From positions 482,607 through 546,606 of the forward strand of contig QANY01003971.1 of NCBI GenBank assembly GCA_003255025.1: a stretch of 64,000 bases of DNA, in the 5' to 3' direction. This DNA is from Datisca glomerata. Lineage: Eukaryota > Streptophyta > Magnoliopsida > Cucurbitales > Datiscaceae. This document shows, piece by piece, positions 34,693-45,479 of the stretch (positions are counted from its first letter, which is position 1; every line of letters begins with the position of its first letter). Under the pieces are notes generated by a model. The model was not told the origin of the DNA. It saw only the letters and a list, made by a program, of their open reading frames with translations, and did not search any database. The position numbers and the translations under genes are program-made.

Positions 34693-36562
34693 GATTTTTC
34701 AGATCTGGTTTTTCATATTTTTTAGATCTGAAAAAATATTATCAAGATTATGATCTATGCTAGGTATTTCATCACAATGACTCAATAAGTTATGATTTAT
34801 TGTTCTATGATTTTTTAGATATAAGTTTAAATGATGTAGAGCAGTCAAATATGCTGGAACTAATTTGCTAGAGCTAAAGCTCGAGTTTAATGCTGGAGCT
34901 AATTTTTCAAAATTGTTGGAGCCCGAGTTTAATGATGTAGAGCAGTGAAATATGGTCCATAAAATGAGTCCGATCTTACCGTTGAAGTTTGGTCTGGATG
35001 GTTCAGATTTTTTCAAATGTAATGGTCGGTTTGGTCCTCAATATAGGAGGACCGTGATTTCCGGTCTGGTCTTGTTTTCCTGTAAAAATCTGACCGGTCA
35101 TACCGTTGAACTACTTTGAACTTTCTTCAAAACTTGATAAATGATATTGGTTTATAATTTGCTTTTGAGTTTTAGAGAACGAAAATCATAGTCCCTTTTA
35201 AGTTCGTTGTCATTCTGCTATTTAGTTTCTTAGATTTTACACTTGGAGTTCATACGAGCTCGAGGGCTTCGATATGGGTTGCCCAGATCTGAGTTTTTCT
35301 TATCCTGTAGAGATTTTAGTTCGAACAAGAGTGAGAAATTGAGAGATTTAATCAAGTGTTATGTGCAATGTCTAGTCAATGACATACTGTAGAGCATTTA
35401 TGATTCTTCTATATTGAGTGACATCAGAAATGAGTTCACCACTAGTAGAAGAGATTTTGGTAAGGTAGTGGTAAGGATGGGGTAGGGTATGAAGTTTGTC
35501 ATGTTAGTTTTATAGGAGATCTCATAGAGGTACCTAGTTTCAGACATATGATTTCATGTATGGGTTGATCTAACATCAATGTCCATAAAAATAAAGAAGT
35601 GGGCATGTGTCCTTGATGTTGTGAATAATGTCTTTAAGCATGTGATGTTAAGACCTTATTTCTAACTAATAAGTAAAGTACTTTTTATCTAATGTTTATA
35701 TGCATGTATGTTAGATGCTTCACAAATGTAATGAAAATTTCATGAATATTATGTGTCCTTAAGCGTTGTATATAAGAGTTATACACAAGAGGATAATGTT
35801 GAATGATAACAATGAAAAAATTGTTCGTAATTAATAATTAAAGTTAAGATATTAAATTACTCAATACTACTATTACAACTCATTTTCAATAAGTTTAGAA
35901 AAGTCTTATCCGCATTGTTAATGTAAAGACACTGAAATGAGGGTACTTCAAATAATGATATTATATGAGATTGTGACACGATAGATTTGATTATCTAAGA
36001 TACCGTTATCATCTAGGGAATTCAAATTTTAATATACTAATGATCATATATGGAACGATCTCAATCCTAAGTTATTAGAATGCTCTTATTTATAATATTA
36101 CAAGTTGAAATCCATTCATTCATTATGAAGGCCGATAAAGAGTTCCCTAAAGTTTTGGTTCAGGTCTTGTGAAATTGTTGAATTAGACTTTTCCTTATTC
36201 TAGTAAAAATGGATTAACGACCTGCCTAGAAAGAAAGTAGAAATGTAATCTTTAGCTAGAAGAAACATTGGTTAGAATATTAGAGTTTAAGATCCAAGAA
36301 GTGTGCAAAATGAGTTCTTCAAACGATTATTAGACTATTTTTGTTTTCCATGTTCTTTGAAAATGTTATGAACACATTGGTTTTGGATTCAGATTAAACT
36401 AATCACTCCTATAATTGCCTTTATGAAATTTCATATTTGTTCACTCTCACTCGAGGGTTGGGGGGTCAGGGAGATTTATCTGCTTCTGTGGATATTTGCC
36501 ACAAATCTTTGTTCTTGTTTTCACTACTTTTTCGTTTGTAACCCGCTATTCATTTTTTGTAG

Positions 36563-36965
36563 GTAATGAGGGTCATGAGTATGTTTTGAGGCGTATTCTC
36601 TGTTGGGCTTTTTGATATGGTAGTGAGGTTATAAAAGCTCAAGAATGATTTTTCAATGGGTGGGGAGATTCTTGTCCAATTTTTATCTGTAAAAAGTTGC
36701 TTTTCTTTGTACCTTTCTATTTGGACATTTCTAATTTTACTAGCAAAGTTAAAATTTTAATTTTATGAATTACTAACTTCTATTTCTACCTGGTTATTTA
36801 TCTGGCTTTTCGTTAATGGTTGTGATTTGTGATAATGCAGGCTTGTAGATATTATGGTGAAAGTGATGGGTGATGTTTTTCCAGGGCTAAAACAACATGA
36901 AGCACGAATTAGGGAAATCATTGCTGAAGAGGAAACAAGTTTTGGGAAGACTTTTCTTAAGGAAA
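36563..36965 (+). pseudogene. Alanyl-tRNA synthetase pseudogene fragment, two exons
   Basis: Alanyl-tRNA synthetase charges tRNA-Ala. Exon A (36563-36659, after acceptor TTTTTTGTAG) encodes NEGHEYVLRRIL and SEVIKAQE-x-FFNG, matching the catalytic-domain segment NEGREYVLRRILRR...EVLKAQEGFFNG. It has in-frame TGA stops at 36613 and 36646, the second replacing the Gly of QEGFF. Intron 36660-36840 has GT/AG ends and joins in phase. Exon B (36841-36965) is open: DIMVKVMGDVFPGLKQHEAR then IREIIAEEETSFGKTFLK. A clean donor after KTFLK is missing. The retained intron rules out a processed (cDNA) copy. No other exons of the gene are seen here. It lies between the tandem array and a CACTA end, consistent with transposon capture. 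Confidence 0.85.
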
Positions 36966-37309
36966 GTATATTTGTATTATGGATTTCCTGTCCTCTTTTA
37001 TTGACATTCTTGAGCTATAGATTTATCTATATATAATGCCATTGAAATTTAACTTGCCTTCAAAACAAGGAATTTTATATGTTAGGAATTTCTTCTACTC
37101 TTAGCTTTTTTATACTTGAACAATATCATAGATTAATGTAATATATATTGATATTGACATATAATGTGATAAATTAATTTAATAAATCAAAGTTGTGTGG
37201 TGCTTGGATGTTTAAAAATTTATTTTGACGTAAATGTTTATAAAAAATGTCATGGAAAGGCAATTTGTTGCCTTTTCATGACCTTTTTTTTCAAAACAAC
37301 TGGCTCTTT

Positions 37310-37572
37310 GATGACGGGTATTCCCCATCATTAAAGTCCTTTTTACTACACCTTTAATGACGGGGATTCCCAGCCATTAAAGACCTTTTTACTACACCTT
37401 TAATGACGGGGATTCCCCGTCAGGGATTCTCCGTCATTAAAGGCTAAAACTGAGAATTTTAATGTCGGGGAAGGGAAAGATGACTCCCCAGTAGATGCTA
37501 GTCGGTCAAGCGTCATTATAGGGTTTTAATGATAGTTTTTCACTGTCATCTAAGGATAAAATTGCAGTAGTG
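37310..37572. mobile_element. CACTA (CMC) transposon terminus with subterminal repeats
   Basis: The segment ends ATTGCAGTAGTG (37561-37572), whose reverse complement CACTACTGCAAT is a CACTA-type terminal inverted repeat. Inside it are several copies, in both orientations, of a TTTAATGACGGGGATTCCC subterminal motif (37310-37445), the binding-array pattern typical of CACTA ends. The opposite end was not found. Directly beyond 37572 lies copia RT sequence, so the element inserted into, or was joined to, that copia. Confidence 0.75.
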
Positions 37573-37576
37573 AATG

Positions 37577-38256
37577 AAGTATCTAGATTTGAGTTCACAA
37601 AGCCCCATTGAAGTAGTGATGTTCTGAGCATGTTATACCAAGCTCTTGGAGCTTGCTTGAGACGATATAAAGCTTTTTGCAGCTTACAAAATGCGTTGGT
37701 TTTGCTGAATCAGTAAATCCCTCACGTTGTGTCATATACACAGTTTCCTTAAGCAACCCATTCAAAAATGCATTATCTACATCTAATTACCTTACTTGCC
37801 ATCCAAACATCACTGCCAAGTGTAGAATGACCCTCACTGTTGTGGGCTTTACCATTGGGCTGAAAGTTTTAGGGAAGTCTATGCTAGTGGTTTAGTGAAA
37901 GCCCTTGGCCACTAACCTTGCTTTATACCTCTGAATAGTGCCATTGGGATTCATTTTTACTTTAAAATAAATTTGTTTCTTATTAGTGTCATGTCAGATT
38001 TATAAGGCACTAGCTTCCATGTATAATTCCTTATTAGTGCTGTATACTCATCAATCATGGCTTGTCTCTAGTTGGAATAAGTAAGAGCTTGTTTGATAGA
38101 TGTGGGTTCTGAATGAATTTTAGATTCAGGTAAAGGATGTTGGGTTACATTGAAGGCTTTGGGTTTAAACACTCCATTTTCTGATCTAGTTGTCATTTGG
38201 TGAGTGTTTTTTGTGATTTGAGTAGTAGTTGGTGTATCAGATTGACAAAAGAGCAT
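37577..38256 (-). pseudogene. copia 2 reverse transcriptase, N-terminal half
   Basis: Starts with HQMTTRSENGVFKPKAF and EPTSIKQAL, the canonical lead-in to copia RVT_2. Near 37870-37700 it reads LDVDNAFLNGLLKETVYMTQ-like (QLDVxNAFLNGxLxEEVYMxQP), then KLYIVSSKLQELG (LYGLKQAPRAW) with a frameshift. The YVDD motif is absent because the sequence ends at the CACTA junction. Confidence 0.85.
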
Positions 38257-38299
38257 ATAAATGGTTAAAGCATCAGTAATAGAAGGAAAATCACTATAA

Positions 38300-39860
38300 T
38301 TTAGATTTGGAACACAAGATAGTTAAAGTTGTTAGGATTACCTTGTAAATGGTCATTTGGAGAATTTTGCTCAGTTTTGAGAACACTTGCTGAAGTAGAG
38401 CTTCCAGATGGGGATCTTTCTACATTATCCAGATTTTAATTTTATGTAGATGTTACACTCTTTGAGAAAGTAGTGTGCATAGACGAAGTCAAGCTAGGCA
38501 GGGAGTAAGATCTATGAATTTGTGAGTGTTTTGTAAACATTGCAGAATAGGGAAAGACACTTTCATTTAAATATATATTTCTGGTGATATACTCTCTTCT
38601 AGTATGATGCAAATACCTATATCCTTTATGATTTTGAGAGTAACCTAGAAATTAGCATAAATCTAAATGAAAAGCAAATTTATGATTGTCATATGGCCTA
38701 AAATGAGGAAAAAATGCACAACCAAAAGTTGTTAGGAAGTTTAAATTAGGCACCTCATTATATAAAGCTTGGTAAGGAGAGGATAGATGCAAACTGGTGT
38801 TGTATGTCTATTTATATTATAGACAACATCTTGGAATGCCTTCTACCAAAATTTTAAAAGCATATTGGCTTGAGCAAGTAAGCTTAGCACCGTCTCCATT
38901 ATGTGCCTATGCTTCCTCTTCATTTTGCCATTTTGTTGGTGCACATTAGGGCAGGGATGCCTGAAAAGAATTCCTTGGTCTTCAAGAAATTTGGCTAGAG
39001 GTCTGAACTCCCCACCTCAATCAATTTGAACAGTCTTTATAGGCATTTTAAATTGTTTTTCTACAAGTTTTTTTAGGATGTCAAAGGTCTGGTATGCTTC
39101 AGATTTCAGCTTAAGAGGAAATAACCAACAAAACCTACTGAAATCATCTAAAAAGATGATATAATACCTGTAACCATCTTTGGATTGGACAAGGAGATGG
39201 TCCTTACACATCAACATGTATGAGCTTTAATGGTTTTGTGGTTTCAGAATCAGATTTGGGAAAGGGTAAAGTGTGGCTTTTGCCTTTTGGACAGGAATTG
39301 TGGAAAAAAGGTAGTTTATTTGGGGACGTTTAAGTTGACAAATTACAAAGCTTTGCACAAAATCTTGGTTGAGGGGTGTGCAAGCCTTTTTTACGATATA
39401 CTAGTATTGTTAAAGTCTAATGTATCAGAATAACTTTGTTTTTCAGATTGTGCACTCAACAACTCAACTTGGCTAGTTTTTGGAGTATGCGCAATAGAAG
39501 TATTATAACATAAACAATGTTTATCAGGAAAAACAAAACACTGAGAATATTTATTTCTAATATCAAGTGAAGTACAATGAGAGGATAAGCCTTTTACAAG
39601 ATTACAAGACTTAGATTTTTGTCAATCAAAGAGCTTTTTAAGTAAACAGAACTAGGTAGAGAATTACAAACTTTACCAGAACAAGGTTGAACAATGACAT
39701 TTGACACATTTCTTGCTGGTTTTGATTGAAGAAAACAATTTTATGCATGAGGCTTGATTCTTGAATATTGTAGTAGATACAACCCATCTTTAAGTCTCCC
39801 TTCCAAGAGCAGTGTTCCCGTTACCATATCCTTCACAAAATAAGCATTAGCATGGAATTC
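38300..39860 (-). pseudogene. copia 2 integrase
   Basis: At 39217-39017: YYIIFLDDFSRFCWLFPLK and MPIKTVQID, then downstream GGEF and HQQNGKMKRKHRHIMETVLS (catalytic DDE region; Glu of the ERKHR motif changed to Lys). A stop follows QID, and the C-terminal region (38600-38300) is decayed. Confidence 0.85.
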
Positions 39861-39901
39861 CAAAAATATATTGTTGTCTTGTGTTAGTTTGGATATGCTT
39901 A

Positions 39902-40261
39902 TCAAAATCTTTTAATCGAGGGTACTCTAAGTAATAAGTTTAGTTTTAAAGGGTAGGGATTTGAGGGTAAAAGACTAGAACTAATATGAGAAATAAACAA
40001 AGTCTTACCATTTTCAACTGTTATCCTCTCAGCACCGTTGTACTCTTGTGACACACTTAGGTTGCTCAAGTTTGCAATAACATGGTTGGTTGCTGCACTA
40101 TCAACATACCAAGGATTGTCATAAAATGACTCTGGTGAGGCTACATAACCTGAAGGTGAATCCATATAGACAGCAATTGTAGTGGAACTTGAATAGTTGT
40201 GCTGAGACTGAAGTTGAAATCTTGCTGTGTTATTGCTCCTCTCATATCTAAAGTAACACAC
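39902..40261 (-). pseudogene. copia 2 aspartic protease
   Basis: Reads NPWYVDSAATNHVIANLSNL: the copia protease active site W-x-x-DSGATxH, with Gly to Ala at the active-site triad DSG. Upstream is the gag zinc-knuckle junction, without intact CCHC. Confidence 0.85.
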
Positions 40262-40381
40262 AAAGGCGGAATGACCATGTTTTGCACAAACCTAGTATAA
40301 TATCCTGTTTGAGTGGCCTCTACTACCTCTGCCTCATCTTCTTTGATTTAAGGTCCCTCTATTGCCTTGAAAATTATTTCT

Positions 40382-41181
40382 TTAACAATATCTTCCTTGA
40401 TTCATGTAATAGTTTTGGTTTGAACCAGACTGACTTCCTTGCCCAAACTTCTTGTTAAAATCACTTAACACCACATTAGCACTTAGCTTCATAACACTTT
40501 CATTTTCAGCTAATTGTTTCTCTGCTTTACTTTCATGACAAAGTAAAAGAGATTGTACTTCCTCAACTTCCAAGTCTTCAGTTCGTACAGTGATATTAAC
40601 CACGACAAAATAATATTCTAGTCCTAGTCCATTCATCGTGTATAACACCATATCTTGTTCATTTATATGCTGGCGATCAACTACCAAACTATCTCCAATA
40701 CTCCTCAATTTGTCACAGAAATCAGTAATAGACAAATTACCTTTCTCGCGGGTTTGAAGCATATTCTTGAGTTGCATCATCTTGGCCTTAGACTGGCTTG
40801 CAAAATTCCTTTCAAAGGAACTCCACACTTCTTCAGACATGTTGTATTGAGCCATTATGCTCAAGACTCCTTTAGTCATGGATGATCTGATACAGCTAAG
40901 TAGCAATAGGTATTTTCTAACCCACGCATCACACTTTGGATTTTTGTCTCCATTAACAAGGTTTTTCCTTGATCTTTCTCCTTCTCCAAACACAATGTCT
41001 TTTAACCCGCGCCCTATAATGGTAGATATAACTTGTGATTTCCACAAGATATAGCTGCTTTTGTCCAATTTGACTGGCAGAGAGCTATTCAATGTATTTG
41101 TTAATACATTGTGTGAATTTGATGCATTACTCATAGTGTTTGAGGTGCTGCACTATTGTTCGAGTTTGAGTTTTCAGCCAT
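40382..41181 (-). pseudogene. copia 2 gag, nearly intact
   Basis: An ATG at 41181 (MAENSNSNNSAAPQT) is followed by a one-base frameshift into the long frame at 41134-40382 (MSNASNSHNVL...). The long frame contains KLDKSSYILWKSQV (DUF4219/UBN2 start), SEEVWSSFERNFASQSKAK and QLKNMLQTREKGNLSI, the UBN2 gag core. About 250 codons are open, the best-preserved retroelement frame in the window, suggesting copia 2 is relatively young. Confidence 0.88.
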
Positions 41182-41199
41182 GGACGCTTATCCTTTATA

Positions 41200-41211
41200 G
41201 GCTCTAATACC
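41200..41211 (-). other. copia 2 primer-binding site
   Basis: The minus strand reads GGTATTAGAGCC directly after the LTR end (CTTTAA), one change from the initiator-Met tRNA primer site. Confidence 0.75.
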
Positions 41212-41467
41212 TTAAAGAAGCTAAATGAGATAGAGGATTACAAGAAGAATTTGATCAAACTCATAAAATTACTAAGCTTGATCTCATATGCATTTATAGT
41301 AATCAAGATTACAAGAGTTTATGGTTAAGCTTGAACTACAATTAGTTAGCTACTAGCAATAGACTAACAGTTCAAACTTACAAGTCTTGTAACAGAAGCA
41401 CTTCACTAGACCATGTTGTCAAGACATGTTGAGTAGGCTGACTTGGAAGGCTTACTACCTTTTCTAC
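41212..41467 (-). repeat. copia 2 5' LTR, primer-proximal part
   Basis: Follows the primer site on the upstream side. It is interrupted at 41468 by the hAT MITE and should resume at 42084; the outer LTR boundary was not determined. Confidence 0.6.
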
Positions 41468-42075
41468 TAGGGGTGTTAAAAAATCATCCAGACCGTATAA
41501 TACGATCCGGACCGGACCAAAGTTGATCGGTTTGGACGGTTTTTTTCTCATATTTGGTCAGTTCGATCCTCCTTTTAGAGAGGACTGAATTTTCGGTTCG
41601 GTCCAGAATTTCAACCAATTCTGGACCGGACCGACCAGACCGACCATATAATATATGTAAAATATTTTTTCAAGTAAAAAGTGACTTTTTTCCATTCCCA
41701 CATTGGAAAAGAAATTGAGAGCTAAGGTGGGAATGAGTTATAAAAGTACTACATGTACCTTATCGTGATGAAGTAAGCGCCCGCATGTGTGTGTTAGCCT
41801 TGAAATAAGGCATATTTAACACATGTATAATACGTTTAATGTATTAACAGTATATTAAACTTTTAATCTGAAAATTACGTGTATTTATCACGTGTATAAA
41901 ACTCGTACTTAAACCGTAAAAACTATCTGAACCGGCTGTTGAAGTTCGGCCTGGTAGGTTCAGATTTTTTGTAGTGTTTTGGTCGGTTCGGTCCTCCATA
42001 TAGGAGGACCGTAATTTTTGGTCTGATCTCATTTTTCACCAAAAATACGACCAGACCGACCATTAAACACTCCTA
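41468..42075. mobile_element. 608-bp hAT MITE with perfect 8-bp target duplication
   Basis: Begins TAGGGGTGTTAAAAAATC and ends ACCATTAAACACTCCTA, imperfect terminal inverted repeats. Flanked by TTTTCTAC at 41460-41467 and again at 42076-42083, the exact 8-bp duplication expected of hAT transposition. Subterminal GACCGGACC/GGTCGGTC words repeat in both orientations. No transposase frame, so non-autonomous. Its internal sequence at 41690-41760 (ATTCCCACATTGG...GGGAATGAG) is itself partly self-complementary. Confidence 0.92.
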
Positions 42076-42083
42076 TTTTCTAC

Positions 42084-43440
42084 TGATTGGATTGACACGT
42101 GGTTTATTAAGGAGAAGGCTAAGGGTAGGGTGGGCGGTTTCCCCTCTAATTTTGTATAATTGATGTTTTATATATATGCGCCATATATATATATTATTTG
42201 CTTCCGTTAATTTTCAAAACTCTATGTTTTATGTGTGATATTTGCTTTTGCCTCCATGCCATTCAAATTCTCAAAAGTACCATTTAAGTGCTTCGAGTAA
42301 ATACAAAATATATGAAAAATCTGCAAGCAAACAATGTAAATTGGTCTTTTTATGATATTTCATAATTTTTTGAAAATTTGTAATTAAAAACAATTTTCCA
42401 CTGACCCAATTAAATATAGTAACCATTAAAATATGTCATCTTCTCTCTCATTTTTTAAGCAACTTTCTCTCCCCTTTTATTTATATGTTTTTAGTTATTG
42501 TTGGAATTGGTTGACTTCTCATTGTTTTAGATTGTATTTGATATTGTAGCTTACATAAAGAAGACAAACTCATTTTCGAACGAGCAACTTTTAACCCTTG
42601 CCAATAAACTTGATACATGTATTCATGATATTAAGGTATGCTGATGAGTTCTTATTTGAAGAGAATCATTGGTATTGCTCATAAAATAATTGAGACGAAG
42701 AAGATATTTCGTATCTACTAGTTTATACGTTTATAACTTTGGCTCTAGTGTAACTAGTTGGAATGACTTCTCTCCAAAAGGCATTGTTTGTTATGAAAAT
42801 TATGAAAAGTCGATTGGGCAACAAAATGAGAGATCATGGTTGACCTAGTAGTTAATCTCATACATTGAAATGATATATTTAATACTATCAATTAAACGAT
42901 CATGCTCCGATTTCAAAATATGATATCTCGTCGATGAATATATAAAAGATTTAAGAGACGCGTTCTTACTTCTTTTGTCACTCATTAAGAGGGACAACCA
43001 TAGTGTGACTCCACTTTTACTCTAAAGTGACTAATGTGTCATTCATTAGGAGAGACATCCACAATGTGGCCACCACTCCAAATAATCTTTTCCTAGACTG
43101 CACCACACAGAGATTGAAATGATTGTCCCTCACCCATTGATGCAAACTTGATAATTCAGTAGGTAAACCATGAGTGGGAAGCGAACCGAGGACATTGTGG
43201 TCTCCAATACCCAACTTCCCTTTTACCATTTGACCTAGGCCGACAGGTCGCTATTTTGCTATTACGATCTCCTCAAATTTTCTAGTCTCAACCCTTCTTC
43301 TCATTCACATTTCCATCAGTCAACCTTTGTCGTGGTTGAGTATCAAGATTGAGTATGAAATAACTCAATCTAGTTAAGTTTCTAACCCTTCTTACTAGAA
43401 TATGAGTAAAACATATATTAATTAAGATAATAACATTTTT
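42084..43440. other. Remainder of copia 2 LTR flank and intergenic DNA, no gene seen
   Basis: AT-rich. Starts with the other side of the MITE target; the LTR end was not identified. The frame at 43017-43229 has no recognisable domain and overlaps TE-like text (CAATACCCAACTTCCC) seen in plant repeats. Confidence 0.5.
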
Positions 43441-43465
43441 TTAGATTTAAAAGATAAAACTTAAG

Positions 43466-43575
43466 TAAATTAGGTTGCAGTTGGTTAAGCCCCTACACCC
43501 ATATTTTAGAGGTCGTGAGTTCGAGCATATTCCATTATTCCCATTAGAATTTGTAATGTAACTTTGACAAAAAAA
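43466..43575 (+). mobile_element. tRNA-derived SINE
   Basis: GGTTGCAGTTGGTTAAGCCC (A box) and GAGGTCGTGAGTTCGAGC (B box with intact GTTCGA core) are spaced about 25 bases apart. A short body and the tail TTTGACAAAAAAATT follow at 43555-43579. Flanking AT-rich sequence gives only an imperfect duplication (TTAAGTAAATTA / TTAAGAATAAATTA). Confidence 0.65.
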
Positions 43576-43954
43576 TTAAGAATAAATTATTTTACAAACC
43601 CTAAGTTATTCCATTTATCATTTTTGTTGAACCCATTGACCATATTCTTCTCCAATCTGAGTTTTGCTTATGTCTCGAATGAATTCAAGGACATTCAAAG
43701 AAATTCTGACCATCAGTAGGAATGGTTTGTGGATTACGGACAACTAGAAGGGATGAACCTAATAAGATAGCAATTACAACCCAAGAAGTAATACGTACTT
43801 GGGCATGGACTTGGAAACACCCTATTTGCCAACAAAATTGTTGGCTGATTTCCACACCAGATATATAGGTTCAGAAAAGGAAAGTTGTTTTCAGGGAGAA
43901 CTAAAAGGTAGTTCAGCTTCCATTCCCCAAACTGTTAAAAAATAAAAATCATTC

Positions 43955-45440
43955 TGTTGTCATTTCTTTTTCATTGAATCTTTATTAGGTGATTCTAGCT
44001 TAGATCTACGCCAAGGTTTCAGACGAAAAGGAAATATGATCTTTATCTGAATACCGCCTGTGAACCAGTTTTTAGGAAATATGATCTTTGCTAAGTTGTT
44101 GACCGTCGATATTTGTGTTACTTGAACATCTCCTCGTTGAACTATCTCTCTGATGAGATGGTACTTCCACTCTTTGTGTTTGGATCTTTTGTGGCTTCTC
44201 GATTTCTTCGAGTTTTCTACAGCCCCACTGTTGTCATAATAAAATGTCACGGGTTTGTCAGCATCTGGAATGACTTCCAGAGTCTTTAGTAACTTTCTAA
44301 GCCAGATAGTTTTCTTCTCCATTCCACTACTCCACTATTCAAGATGAACACCGATCTTAAAATGGACCTCCTGGAATCCTTGTTCGTTGGAAATCAGAGT
44401 CTATATAACCTTTCATATTCAACTCAGTATCTGAATATACAAACATGTAGTTCATCGTTCTCCTAAGATACTTAAGGATATACTTGACGGTATTCCAGTG
44501 CTCGATTCCAAGATTAGATTGAAAATGACTCACCACGCCCACAACATAGAAAATGTCTGACCTAGTGCAAAGTATCACATACATGAGACTTCCTACGGTA
44601 GAGGCATATGAAATATTTCTCATGTCTTCCTCATCTTGAGGAGTTTTGGGAGACTGCTCCTTGCAGAGACTGACTCCATGCATAAAGGGAAGATATTCCT
44701 TCTTGGAGTCTTACATATGAAGCAATCCATCACCTTATCAATACAAGATGCTTAAGACAGTGCCAATTGTCTGCTCTTTTGATCCTGAAAGATCTGAATA
44801 TCTAGGACAAAAGTAGATTTTTGATGATCCTTCATATCAAATTCCTTTGTAAGCCAAAATTTGACATCAAACAATTTTCCTACATCATTACCAATGTGTA
44901 GAATATCGTTCACATACAAAACCAAAAAATCACATTCCCTTTATGTATCAGTTTAGACACAAGGTTCGTCGACTAACAACTCAAAATTAAAGTTCTTAAT
45001 AGTTTTATCGAATATTATATTCCATGATCGGGATGATTGCTTTAGTCCATAAATGAACTTTAGTAGTTCGCAAACCTTGCCCTCTTGGTCTTTATCCATG
45101 AATCAATCTGGTTGATCCATACAAATGCGCTCTTCAAGACTGCCTTTCAGAAAAGAAGTATTGATGTCCATTTGCCAAATTTTATAATCGAGGGCAGCAA
45201 CAATGGACATGACATCCATCTGCAAGATTTTATCTGAGATTGCTGTCAAAGCATCTCCATAAGACATGTATTTGTCAGGGTTTCTTACAACCCTCCCACT
45301 ACGTCGAGGCTCCACTCCTACTGTGGTTCTTCCATTATTGAATTATGAACAAGTCCTGATTGGGGAGTCATTGTGGTTCACAAATTTTTTCTTGTCGGTG
45401 GGACTATAAAAGACGTATCCCTTCATCGCGACGCTGGCTC
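43955..45440 (-). pseudogene. Copia element 3: integrase tail, RT and RNase H remnant
   Basis: Read downward: integrase C-terminus near 45420 (KGYVFYSPTDKKKFVN), PRRSGRVVRNPDKYM linker, then RT WQMDINTSFLKGSLEERICM (WQMDVKTAFLNGxLEExVYMxQPE). RT palm with YVND-like text follows near 44900, then ISYASTVGSLMYVILCTRSD at 44620 (PYASAVGSLMYAMxCTRPD). RNase H comes last ([51 protein letters not shown]). This signature (DNxGAIAxxxxPxxHxRSKHI) belongs to a different copia lineage from copia 1 and 2. Internal stops and frameshifts throughout; no LTRs recognised. Confidence 0.87.
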
Positions 45441-45479
45441 TCTGCTCAGGTCTGTCCTTTTCTTATTTTATCCGCATTT

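Larger units (their letters stand above)
28004..36167. repeat. Tandem array of a ~2.2-kb composite unit, five partial or full copies
   Basis: Each unit starts at a GCAATGTCT word (28004, 30199, 32427, 34146, 35365). Contents in order: a copia RT fragment (about 290 bp), AT-rich non-coding DNA, a hAT-derived segment, and a tail ending TCAAGTGTTATGT. Units 1 and 2 are full (2195 and 2228 bp). Unit 3 lacks about 490 bp (the RT fragment's upstream half plus following DNA). Unit 4 is missing about 1 kb at the N at 34692. Unit 5 stops at 36167. Tandem units sharing internal boundaries imply unequal exchange or replication slippage after the hAT piece was already in place. Confidence 0.9.
37577..41467 (-). 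mobile_element. Copia element 2 (5' LTR part to mid-RT)
   Basis: Minus-strand copia with primer site, gag, protease, integrase and the first half of RT, cut at 37577 by the CACTA end. Its LTR occupies 41212 upward and is interrupted at 41468 by a hAT MITE. The missing RT half and RNase H may be the remnant at 27340-28290 and in the tandem array: the N-terminal piece stops only about 30 codons before the other begins, in the same orientation. Confidence 0.8.

Noticed and set aside
36516..36535. TCACTACTTTTTCG as a left CACTA terminus
   Set aside because: It shares only CACTACT with the right end and lies immediately 5' of the AlaRS acceptor, without subterminal repeats.
43017..43229. 70-codon minus-strand frame
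   Set aside because: No domain, and the sequence resembles non-coding repeat text found in plant transposons.
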